A stretch of DNA of 33,288 bases from Mycobacteriaceae bacterium. Its GTDB lineage: Bacteria; Actinomycetota; Actinomycetes; Mycobacteriales; Mycobacteriaceae. Below, one piece after another: positions 26,718 through 33,288 of the stretch (positions within the stretch are counted from its first letter, which is position 1; every line of letters begins with the position of its first letter). The stretch lies in NCBI GenBank assembly GCA_029977845.1, contig JAPOKC010000030.1, positions 1-33,288 on the forward strand, in the 5' to 3' direction. The position numbers and the translations under genes were made by a program. The notes below the pieces were generated by a model. That model had not been told where the DNA came from and did not search any database. It saw only the letters and a list, made by a program, of their open reading frames with translations.

Positions 26718-27054
26718 ACCGCTCTTTGAGCTCGCGGGTCTGAACCTGCTCGACGATGATGCCCAGCAGCGGGATGGTTCCGGCCAGTAGCACCCCGATG
26801 GTCTTGGCGATCGGCCAGCGCACCTTCACCGCGAGGTTGGCGGTGAACAGCAGGTAGACGAAGTACACCCAGCCGTGCACCACGCCGATCCAGCTCGGCG
26901 GATGGTCGACCTTCACCACGTACTTGAGGATGATCTCGTAGCACAGCGCGATCAGCCAGATACCGGTCATCCAGGCCAGCACCCGGTAGCCGGTCAGCGC
27001 CGAACGGATCTTCTCAATCGGGACGATCGGCTGTGTCTCGGGCGTCTCGGTCAT
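26707..27054 (-). CDS. DUF3817 membrane protein (Rv1342c-like)
   Basis: This encodes 115 residues with three membrane segments (about 22-44, 55-76 and 83-102). YRVLAWMTGIWL, WIGVVHGWVYFVYLL and TIPLLGIIVE are typical of DUF3817. Function is unknown. The ATG at 27054 overlaps the stop of the LprD-like gene as ATGA, so the two are coupled. The frame is open further upstream, but that part belongs to the other gene. Confidence 0.9.
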   Translation of the reverse strand: MTETPETQPIVPIEKIRSALTGYRVLAWMTGIWLIALCYEIILKYVVKVDHPPSWIGVVHGWVYFVYLLFTANLAVKVRWPIAKTIGVLLAGTIPLLGIIVEQVQTRELKERFNL

Positions 27055-27419
27055 GCGGATGGCCTCTTGTCTTTCTCCGCCAGTTCGGCGAGGTAGGCGT
27101 TGTACTCGGTCAGCACCGGGTCGGCCGACGGCGCCGCCGGCGCGGGACGTTCGGGCAGCAGGCCGGCCGGGATCTCGGTGACGTCGCCGTCGTCGTTCGG
27201 AGCCTGCGGCCCGGCCTGCTCCAGGACCACGAACTTGCGGTAGGCGTACACGCAGAACCCGGCGAACAGCGGCCACTGCAGCGCGTAGCCGAGGTTCTGA
27301 TAACCGCCTGCGGTGGACTCCCAGCGGCTCCACTGCCACCAGCCCAGCGCCAGGCAGCCGCCCGCGCCGATCAGTGCGAGGATCAGCAGGCCGAAGCGTC
27401 GGCGGCGGGGGACGGGCAC
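27051..27419 (-). CDS. lprD: LprD-like membrane protein (Rv1343c-like)
   Basis: This encodes 122 residues. An N-terminal hydrophobic segment (about 9-26) ends in GAGGCLALG; Cys22 might be a lipobox cysteine but the -3 residue is Ala, a weak match. A second hydrophobic segment spans about 40-60 (ALQWPLFAGFCVYAY). The C-terminal half is Pro/Ala-rich and acidic. M. tuberculosis Rv1343c is annotated as lipoprotein LprD, but two membrane segments are equally possible. GTG start, with a TAGGTT -10-like element 7 nt upstream. Confidence 0.86.
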   Translation of the reverse strand: MPVPRRRRFGLLILALIGAGGCLALGWWQWSRWESTAGGYQNLGYALQWPLFAGFCVYAYRKFVVLEQAGPQAPNDDGDVTEIPAGLLPERPAPAAPSADPVLTEYNAYLAELAEKDKRPSA

Positions 27420-27425
27420 GACCTG

Positions 27426-27431
27426 AACCTA
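27426..27431 (-). promoter_or_regulatory. Probable -10 element for leaderless lprD operon
   Basis: On the minus strand TAGGTT ends 7 nt before the GTG at 27419. Confidence 0.5.
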
Positions 27432-27444
27432 CCGTGAGGGCCGC

Positions 27445-27765
27445 TCAGGAGGCCAAGCCGAGGAACACCAGTAGCGATCGCTCGACGTCAACCATCAGCG
27501 CGGCGGGCACCCGCCCGATTCGACCGCCGAGGTTCGACCGGCGAACCGTCGTGATCTTGTCGATCATGGCGAAACTGGGTTGGGCGATTCCAGTGGTCGT
27601 CGGCATGGCCACCCGGGCTATCGGGGCATCGGCAACGGTCGCGGTCAGCGGGATGACGACGACCGAGTCGGTCGCCGAGAATAGATCGTCTTGAATGATG
27701 AGCGCCGGGCGCGGCTTCTTGGCGTAGACGCCCCCCGAAACCGTCCATAACTCGCCGCGAATCAT
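27445..27765 (-). CDS. mazF: MazF/PemK-type toxin (endoribonuclease)
   Basis: This encodes 106 residues. MIRGELWTV at the N-terminus, KPRPALIIQDD, SVVVIPLT and a C-terminal part with MIDKITTVRRSNLGGRIG and ALMVDVERSLLVFLGL fit the MazF/PemK fold. Such toxins cut mRNA, tRNA or rRNA at short sequences. The predicted RNA target is unknown. The ATG at 27765 overlaps the stop of the antitoxin gene as ATGA, the usual coupled arrangement. The gene looks intact. Confidence 0.92.
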   Translation of the reverse strand: MIRGELWTVSGGVYAKKPRPALIIQDDLFSATDSVVVIPLTATVADAPIARVAMPTTTGIAQPSFAMIDKITTVRRSNLGGRIGRVPAALMVDVERSLLVFLGLAS

Positions 27766-27968
27766 TCGTCCCCGAAGTCGGAGATCGCTTCGACGAAGTC
27801 CATGTCGTCGCTGTGCCGGTCGGCCTCTGCCAGGGCCAGCGCCTCCCGGTGGGCTTCTTCGGCGAACTGCGCGGACCGCACGTCGGGCACCCAGACCTGA
27901 AGGGGGCGATACCCGCGTTCGCGCATGCGCCGACGGTATTCGCCGGCGCGTTGGGTCGATGTCGTCAT
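27762..27968 (-). CDS. mazE: MazE-like antitoxin (DUF3018 type)
   Basis: This encodes 68 residues. The N-terminal part (QRAGEYRRRMRERGYRPLQVWVPDVRS, residues 6-32) matches the DUF3018/MazE-like antitoxins that precede MazF in actinobacteria and proteobacteria. The acidic C-terminal tail (DDMDFVEAISDFGDE) would wrap the toxin. An ATG at 27983 would add five residues but lies inside the palindromic operator, so 27968 is preferred; neither start has a clear ribosome-binding site. Stop and toxin start overlap by 4 nt. Confidence 0.9.
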   Translation of the reverse strand: MTTSTQRAGEYRRRMRERGYRPLQVWVPDVRSAQFAEEAHREALALAEADRHSDDMDFVEAISDFGDE

Positions 27969-27974
27969 GATTAA

Positions 27975-28004
27975 GTGTTGCATGAAACGGGTGTTGCATG
28001 CAAC
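27975..28004 (-). promoter_or_regulatory. Two-site palindromic operator upstream of mazEF
   Basis: GTTGCATGCAAC (27993-28004) is a perfect 12-bp palindrome. A second copy, GTTGCATGAAAC (27977-27988), differs by one base. Both are preceded by GT and their centres are 16 bp apart. The block lies 6 nt upstream of the mazE start and 12 nt after the XRE gene stop. This is the layout of an autoregulatory toxin-antitoxin operator; the protein that binds it is not known. Confidence 0.72.
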
Positions 28005-28016
28005 GGTGAGGTCCGC

Positions 28017-28313
28017 TCAGGCCGCGCCGATGCGGATCGTCAGTCGCCCCCTGCAGGCGCGGGCCAACCGTTCGAGAAGTTTGACGGTGGGAGTGCGGGC
28101 GGCGGATTCGATAGCCGCGATGGCCGACTGGGTGGTCCCCATCCGGCGGGCCAATTCGGCCTGTGTCAGGCCGGCCCTCTCGCGCGCCCGAAAGACGGTC
28201 TCTGCGAGTTCCATCGTCAGCCCGGCCGTCGCATAGGCCTCGTCGAAGGTTCTTCGACGTTCCGGCGTCAGGGCGTCGATGATCTGCTGATGCCGTTTGG
28301 TGTAGTCACTCAT
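28017..28313 (-). CDS. XRE-family helix-turn-helix protein (HigA-like)
   Basis: This encodes 98 residues. The helix-turn-helix is at about 50-72 (LTQAELARRMGTTQSAIAAIES). The N-terminal region (residues 1-45) resembles the extension of HigA-type antitoxins. HigA genes normally follow a HigB toxin, but here only 66 bp separate its ATG from tRNA-Leu, so no toxin gene fits. It reads toward mazE-mazF with 48 bp between its stop and the mazE start. It could regulate mazEF or be a remnant of a lost pair. A TATCTT hexamer about 40 nt upstream may be its -10. Confidence 0.88.
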   Translation of the reverse strand: MSDYTKRHQQIIDALTPERRRTFDEAYATAGLTMELAETVFRARERAGLTQAELARRMGTTQSAIAAIESAARTPTVKLLERLARACRGRLTIRIGAA

Positions 28314-28379
28314 CGGTTGTCTCGATCACTGTCGCGTTGTCTGCGAAAGATACTTCTCGGATAGGCTAAGTCAGCTTGC

Positions 28380-28465
28380 GCGGGCGTGATGAAATTGGCA
28401 GACATGCCGGCTTTAGGTGCCGGTGCTCTTAGAGCGTGTGGGTTCGAGTCCCTCCGCCCGCACCA
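28380..28465 (+). tRNA. tRNA-Leu (anticodon UAG)
   Basis: A 7-bp acceptor stem pairs GCGGGCG (28380-28386) with CGCCCGC (28455-28461), followed by A and an encoded CCA. The anticodon stem CCGGC/GCCGG closes loop TTTAGGT, giving anticodon UAG (reads CUA). A long variable arm (GCTC/GAGC) marks a class II tRNA, and GGTTCGAGTCC forms the T arm. Confidence 0.96.
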
Positions 28466-28466
28466 A

Positions 28467-29171
28467 CTACTTGGCGTCGGCGACCAATCGCGACGCGATC
28501 GCCTCAGACGATGCCGGGTTCTGCCCGGTGTACAGATTGCGATCCACCACGAGGTGCTCGGCCCACGGTTCGTCGGCGGTGCTGAACATGCCGCCTTCAC
28601 TGACCATCCGGTCCTCCAGCAACCACTTGGCCACATCGGCGAAGCCGATCTGGCTCTCCTCGACATTGCTGAATCCGGTCACGTGATAACCGGAGAACAG
28701 CCAGCCGCCGTTGTCGTCGCGCGCGGCCAGCAGTGCGGCCGGACCGTGGCACACCGCGGCGACCGGCTTACCGGCTTCGAAGAACGCGCGCGTCATCGCG
28801 CCGAACTTCTTCGACACCGCCAGATCCTCCATCGGCCCGTGGCCGCCGGGAATGAACAGGATGTCGAAATCCGCCGGATCGAGGGTGTCCAGATCCTTGG
28901 CGGCGTTGAGCTCGTCGGCGATCGAGTGGATGTAGTCCGCGATCGCCTGCCCGGTCTCGGCACTGCCACCGTTCATCTCCGGGGTGTAGCCGGCTTTGTC
29001 GTCGACCGGGGTCACCCCGCCCGGCGTCGCGATGGTCACGTCGAACCCCGCGTCGGTGAAGATGCGGTGCGGGGTGGCCACTTCCTCCGGCCAGTATCCG
29101 GACGCGTGCTTGGTGCCGTCGACCAGAGTCCAGTGGTCCGATCCGGTAAGGGCGAAGAGAACCGATGGCAT
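28467..29171 (-). CDS. DJ-1/PfpI-type protein (class I glutamine amidotransferase-like)
   Basis: This encodes 234 residues. The nucleophile elbow AVCHGPAALL has Cys141-His142, and FIPGGHGPMEDL precedes it. Glu29 or Glu30 in WPEEVATP fits the conserved acidic partner. The size and motifs match the Hsp31-like branch, members of which act as glutathione-independent glyoxalase III or protein deglycase. The exact substrate is uncertain. The ATG has a good GTGAGG about 6 nt upstream. The stop lies one base from the CCA end of the convergent tRNA gene. Confidence 0.92.
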   Translation of the reverse strand: MPSVLFALTGSDHWTLVDGTKHASGYWPEEVATPHRIFTDAGFDVTIATPGGVTPVDDKAGYTPEMNGGSAETGQAIADYIHSIADELNAAKDLDTLDPADFDILFIPGGHGPMEDLAVSKKFGAMTRAFFEAGKPVAAVCHGPAALLAARDDNGGWLFSGYHVTGFSNVEESQIGFADVAKWLLEDRMVSEGGMFSTADEPWAEHLVVDRNLYTGQNPASSEAIASRLVADAK

Positions 29172-29277
29172 GCAAACCTCACTTTGGGAGTCAGGGGCGG
29201 GTTTTCATTACATCGTCCGGCGAGGCCCCCCGACAAGGCCTACTATCCGGTGCAATATCCGACGAAAGGAATGAACC

Positions 29278-29721
29278 GTGGTGGATCTCTCGAAGGTTGT
29301 GCTGGCATCGTGCGCGACGGCTGCGCTCGCGCTGAGTCTGAGCGCGTGTGGCGGCTCGACCTCCTCGACGGTGTCCTCCGCGTCCTCGGCGTCGTCGGCG
29401 GCGTCGTCGGCGGCCTCGTCGGCGACCTCAGCGATCGCAGCGGCCGCGGGCGAGGGAACACTGGCCAGCGTCTGCACCGAGATCGACGGTGTCATGATGG
29501 GCAGCCCGGACGCCGATCCGGCGGGTACGGCGGCGCAGTTGGAGGACATCAAGGCCAAGGTCACCACGCCGGATGCCGATCTCCTCGAGAACGTGGCGGC
29601 GGCCTACACCGCACTGGCGGCGAACCCGGCCGACACCGAAGCGCAGGCCAAGCTCGAGACGTCGGCCAAGGCGCTGGGAGCCGGATGCCAGTTGGCCACG
29701 ACGGCACCCGGACCCAACTGA
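29278..29721 (+). CDS. Small Ser/Ala-rich lipoprotein, unknown function
   Basis: This encodes 147 residues. A lipoprotein signal ends in LSLSAC with the predicted lipidated Cys24. Residues about 25-58 form a Ser/Ala-rich low-complexity linker, the kind that spans cell wall space. The C-terminal domain (about 60-140) is helical with two cysteines (near residues 66 and 137, in SVCTEI and AGCQLA) that could pair. I do not recognise the family. GTG start at 29278 with GAAAGGA 8-14 nt upstream; the GTG at 29281 is an alternative. It is convergent with the PGRS gene. Confidence 0.85.
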   Translation: MVDLSKVVLASCATAALALSLSACGGSTSSTVSSASSASSAASSAASSATSAIAAAAGEGTLASVCTEIDGVMMGSPDADPAGTAAQLEDIKAKVTTPDADLLENVAAAYTALAANPADTEAQAKLETSAKALGAGCQLATTAPGPN

Positions 29722-29730
29722 CGCGGACTG

Positions 29731-29772
29731 AAAAACGAAGCGGCCCCGCCCAATTCGGGAGGGGCCGCTTCG
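29731..29772 (-). terminator. Intrinsic terminator of the PGRS gene
   Basis: A 12-bp outer stem (29736-29747 with 29761-29772) encloses a further CCC/GGG stem. Read on the minus strand it is followed by TTTTT (29735-29731), just after the PGRS stop at 29785. On the plus strand there is no T run, so termination of the lipoprotein gene would be weaker. Confidence 0.85.
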
Positions 29773-29784
29773 CTCGGTGACTAC

Positions 29785-32700
29785 CTAGGTGGACGCGCCG
29801 GCTGTGCCCTGAGTGACCGTGGATCCCGAACCGGTCGCGGTGGCGACGCCGCCGGTACCGCCCGTGCCGCCGGACACCAGGCCGCCGTTGCCGCCGTTGC
29901 CGGCTGTCGTGGTGGTGTTGGTGCCGGTTGAACTCGCGTTGCCGCCGGTGCCGCCGGCGCCGCCCTTGCCCGCAACGCCGTTACCGCCGGTGCCGCCTGT
30001 GCCGCCGAGGACACTCGTGCCGTTTCCGGCCGATGAGGCGCCACCGCCGGCGCCGCCCCTGCCCGCAGCACCCGCCGTGGAGGCGCCGCCGCCGCCGCCG
30101 ATACCACCGGCGGCCCGGCCGCCGGGGCTCTGTGCGGCACCGCCGGCACCGCCGTTGCCGCCGGTGCCACTGCCCTGCGACGCTCCGCCTGCGCCGCCGT
30201 TGCCGCCCACGGCGCCCTCGGAGGATCCGTTGGAATCGTCGGCGGCCGCATCGCCGCCGAGGCCACCCGCGCCGCCGTTTCCGGTCGTTCCGATGCCGCC
30301 GGTGCCGCCGTTGCCGCCACGGGCGTCGGTGCCGCTGCCGGCGATCAACGCTGTACCGGCACCGCCGTTTCCGCCGGCGCCGCCGGTGACACCCTGACCG
30401 CCGGCTCCGCCGCTGCCGCCGACCGCGTCATCGCCCAGCCAACTGGTCGGCGAGTTCGAGGTCGCCGCGCCGCCGTTGCCGCCGGCGCCGCCGGTGGCAC
30501 TCGTGGACGCACCGCCGCCGCCGCCGGCACCCCCGTATGCGATGTAGCCGTTGCTGGTCGCGGCACCGCCGTTACCACCGGTCCCGCCGTTGCCACTGGT
30601 CGACGCCCCAGCGGTACCGCCGGTGCCACCGGTCGCGGTGTCCAGAGTGGTGGCGCCGCCGCCGTTGCCGCCCAGGCCGCCGTTGCCCGTGCCGCCGGCT
30701 CCGCCGTTACCGCCGGCGCCGCCTGTCGCATCGGCCGAACGCGTGGCCGAGGTGGCGGTCGCATCGCCGCCGTTGCCGCCGTTGCCGCCGTTGACTGCAC
30801 CGCCCCCGCCGGCGCCGCCGGCGCCGCCGAAGGCATCGTCATTGGACGCGGACTCCGTCTGGGCGCTGCCGCCCGCACCGCCGTTGCCGCCGCTGGTCGT
30901 GGTGGATGTGCCGCCGTTGCCGCCGTTGCCGCCGGTGCCGATGTAACTCGAACTGATCGCCCCTCCGCCGTCGCCGCCGTTGCCCGCGGCCCCGTTGGCG
31001 GAGTTACCGCCGGTCCCGCCGTTGCCGCCGGTCGCGCGGAAGTTGCCGACGGCGGTCGTGGAGGCAGCCCCGCCTTTGCCGCCGTTGCCGGCCGAACCGT
31101 TGGTCGCAGCGCCGCCGTTGCCGCCGTTACCGCCGAAAGCGCGGCCGCCGGTGCTGATCGCGCCACTGCCTGCGCCGCCGTTGCCGCCGTTGCCGGCCTT
31201 GGCCCCGCCTGCGCCGCCGTTGCCGCCGTTGCCGCCCGTCGCGGCGGTGGTGGTGGACGTGGCCGCACTGCCGCCTGCGCCGCCGGCCCCGCCGTTGCCG
31301 GAAGCGGCGCCGTTGCCGCCGTTGCCGCCGTTGCCGCCGTTACGGAAGGCGCTGTACCCGCCGTTGCCGCCGTTGCCGCCGCTGGCGGTGTCCGCCCCGG
31401 CGGTGCCGGTGGTGCCGTCGACGCCGCCGTTTCCGCCAGTGCCCTTGAGGCCGCGGGAACCGCCGGCCCCTGCGGTCCCGCCGTTGCCGCCGTTGCCGCC
31501 GGTCGCGCCGTTGACATTGGTGGCATCAGCGTCGGCGCCGTTGCCCCCGTTACCGCCGGCACCTGCCGCGCCGCCGTTACCGCCGTTGCCGCCGCTGCCG
31601 TTGGTTCCGCCGACGGAACTGCCGCCCTTACCACCGGCGCCGCCCTTGCCGCCGGTGCCGCCGATGCCGCCGTTGCCGGCGGAATTCGCGGCGGTGGGCC
31701 AGGTGTAGCCGAGTCCGCCGGTGCCGCCGTTACCGCCGTTGCCGCCGTTGCCGCCGTTGCCGGCGATGCCGGTGGTGGCCGAACCGCCGTTGCCGCCGGC
31801 GCCGCCGGCCTTGCCGGACTGGCCGTAGTTGCCGTCGGGGGAGATGTTCGTGCCCTGGGCGCCGTTGCCGCTGTTTCCGGAGTTGCCGCCGTTGCCGCCG
31901 TTGCCGGCCTGTCCGCCGGTGGTGCTGCCGCCGTTGCCGCCGGCGCCGCCGACGCCGCCGTAGTTGGCCGAACTCGTCGACAGGTCGCCGCCGGCCCCGC
32001 CGTTGCCGCCGTTGCCGCCGTTGCCGAAGGCGCCATCGGTGCCGCTGACCAGACCGGTGCCGCCCTTGCCCTCGATGCCGGCGTTTCCGCCGTTACCTCC
32101 GGTGCCACCGGTGCGCTCGGCCACCACGACGAAGGCCCCGCTCTTGCCGTCAGCGCCGTTGCCGCCGACGCCGCCACTGCCCGCGTTGCCGCCGTTTCCG
32201 CCGTTGCCACGGGTGCCGGCTGTTGCACCGAGACCACCGGCCAGACCAGCGGTGCCGCCGTTGCCGCCGTTGCCGCCGTAACCGGCGTTGCCGCCGTCGG
32301 TGCCGGCTTCGGTGGTAGTGGCTCCGTAGACGCCGTTGTAGCCGTTGCCGCCATTGGTGCCGTTGCCGCCCGCACCGCCATTGCCGCCGGTTCCGCCATT
32401 GCCGTTGGTTCCTGCGGAGGCGCCGAGACCGCCTGCCGCGCCGGCCGCTCCGCCGTTGCCGCCTGCGCCGCCGGCGCCGCCGTCGCCGCCGTCACCGCCG
32501 GGCTGGCCGATGACACCCACGTTGGTGCTCGACGTACCGGCCGCACCGTTGCCGCCGCGACCGCCGGCCGCGCCGGCGCCACCGCGGCGCCACCGGCGCC
32601 GCCGTTACCGCCGTTGGCATCGGTACCGGCCGATGCGCCGACGCCGCCGGCCGCGCCGCCGGCGCCACCCTTGCCGCCATTGCCCGCGTTGCCGCCGGCG

Positions 32701-33288
32701 CCGCCGGCGATACCGTCGCTGCCACTGGTGCCGGGAGTGCTGGCATCAACCCCGTTGGTGCCGGCGATGCCGTCACCGCCGCTGCCGCCGTTGCCGGCCA
32801 GACCGCCGTTACCGCCGTCGCCGTTGGCGGCACTGGCTCCCGTGGAACCGCCGTTGCCGCCGGTGCCCGCGACACCGCCGGTGCCGCCCGCACCGCCGGC
32901 GCCGCCGTCGGCCCAGAACGACAGACCGGCGATGCCGCCGCCGTTACCGCCGTTGCCGCCGTTGCCGTAGCGGCCGCCGTTGCCGCCGTTACCGCCGTTG
33001 CCGCCGTTACCGCCGGCACCGCCTTTACCGCCGTCCTGGCCTCTATCCGAGATGAGCCCTGCCAGTAGACCTTGCACGCCCTCTGTGGCGTTGCCGCCTT
33101 CGCCGGCGTTGCCGCCGTTACCGCCGTTACCGCCGTCGGCGTTGAGACCCACGCTGCCGGTGGCACCGCCGGCGATACCACCCGTCCCGCCGCGGCCGGC
33201 GTTGCCGCCGTTGCCGCCGTTGCCGCCGTTGCCGCCACGCAGTCCGTCCGCGCCGGGAGCTGGCAGCACGCCTCTTGATGTCTCGCCG
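29785..33288 (-). CDS. PGRS-like glycine-rich protein, 5' end missing, frameshifted
   Basis: The gene enters from the right edge and runs to TAG at 29785. It encodes more than 1,100 residues made almost only of GGNGGNGG/GGAGG triplets with short Ser/Thr/Ala inserts, as in the PGRS part of PE_PGRS proteins; a polyglycine-II fold has been proposed for such repeats. The PE domain, if any, would lie outside the window. No C-terminal domain is seen; it ends GTAGAST. From the edge to about 32586 the glycine frame is one phase, and from about 32583 to the stop it is another. An 11-bp tandem duplication at 32574-32595 explains the shift. Past it the upstream frame stays open to 30345 as Ala/Pro/Thr-rich sequence, a side effect of base composition. 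A GTG at 33269 is within repeats and is probably not the true start. Confidence 0.82.
32574..32595. repeat. Exact 11-bp tandem duplication causing a frameshift
   Basis: CGGCGCCACCG occurs at 32574-32584 and again at 32585-32595, exactly two copies. Eleven is not a multiple of three. Removing one copy joins the two glycine-rich frames into one uninterrupted PGRS reading frame. Confidence 0.9.

Noticed and set aside
27969..27983. mazE start at 27983
   Set aside because: This ATG lies inside the palindromic operator; 27968 leaves the operator upstream. It is not fully excluded because neither start has a clear ribosome-binding site.
28380..28465. tRNA-Leu as the attachment site of an integrated element
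   Set aside because: No integrase and no repeated copy of the tRNA 3' end were noticed in the window, so only a possible hotspot is suggested.
30345..32583. Ala/Pro/Thr-rich minus-strand frame continuing after the frameshift
   Set aside because: It lacks the glycine pattern that continues in another phase. It stays open because GCC/GCG/CCG codons give no stops. It may be translated as an altered tail but is not a separate gene.
29813..33278. Long open frames on the plus strand opposite the PGRS gene, rich in Pro, Leu and Arg
   Set aside because: They are complements of GGC/AAC repeat codons; the repeated PPLPP and RRCRR patterns follow from the glycine repeats on the minus strand.
29785..33288. 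CRISPR array or satellite DNA suggested by regular CCGCCGTTG repeats
   Set aside because: Repeat units are 3-9 bp, run in codon phase and have no distinct spacers; they encode GGN repeats.

Overview
The window is chromosomal DNA from a mycobacterium, most likely a rapid grower of the Mycolicibacterium type. The 5S rRNA sequence is typical of mycobacteria. The gene order follows the M. tuberculosis stretch from ogt (Rv1316c) to lprD (Rv1343c) almost gene for gene. MspA-family porins, which are found mainly in fast growers, are present. GC content is high, GTG starts are common and 4-nt stop/start overlaps are frequent. These identifications come from reading the sequence and from remembered gene order; no database search was run.

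Layout. 1-282: spacer behind a 23S gene, 5S rRNA and a strong terminator (end of an rRNA operon). 346-5134: small membrane protein, ogt, glutaminase with a STAS domain, a class III adenylate cyclase, nucS and a small zinc-ribbon protein. 5138-7845: methylmalonyl-CoA epimerase, an acetyl-CoA acetyltransferase and a CnoX-like thioredoxin/TPR protein. 7863-14871: the alpha-glucan locus, with glgE-glgB on the minus strand divergent from glgP. 14931-16417: two tandem MspA-family porins. 16414-21118 (minus): pncB, dinG and a lipoprotein zinc metallopeptidase joined by GTGA overlaps. 21185-26717: clpS, DUF2017, an Ntn-hydrolase (P1/NylC family), rhomboid, murI, a cAMP-phosphodiesterase-like MBL protein, rph and rdgB. 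26707-27419 (minus): DUF3817 and an LprD-like protein. 27445-28313 (minus): MazE/MazF with an XRE regulator upstream and a palindromic double operator. 28380-28465: tRNA-Leu(UAG). 28467-29721: DJ-1/PfpI protein and a small lipoprotein. 29785-33288 (minus): the 3' part of a very long PGRS-like glycine-rich gene that runs off the right edge and is frameshifted.

How genes work together. GlgE extends alpha-glucan from maltose-1-phosphate, GlgB branches it and GlgP degrades it. Epimerase and thiolase point to propionyl/acetyl-CoA metabolism. NucS, Ogt, DinG and RdgB are separate genome-maintenance functions. The clpS to murI row is a tightly packed housekeeping unit.

Points of most interest: an exact 11-bp tandem duplication that frameshifts the PGRS gene and whose removal restores one frame; a two-site palindromic operator in front of mazEF with an unpaired XRE gene upstream; a tandem porin pair with matched cysteines; a recurrent leaderless-start signature (TANNNT 7-8 nt before the start codon) at many operon heads; absence of mec-cysO-cysM from its usual place; and an rdgB gene that seems to need a CTG start. 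I did not find a clearly new large defence or biosynthetic system.
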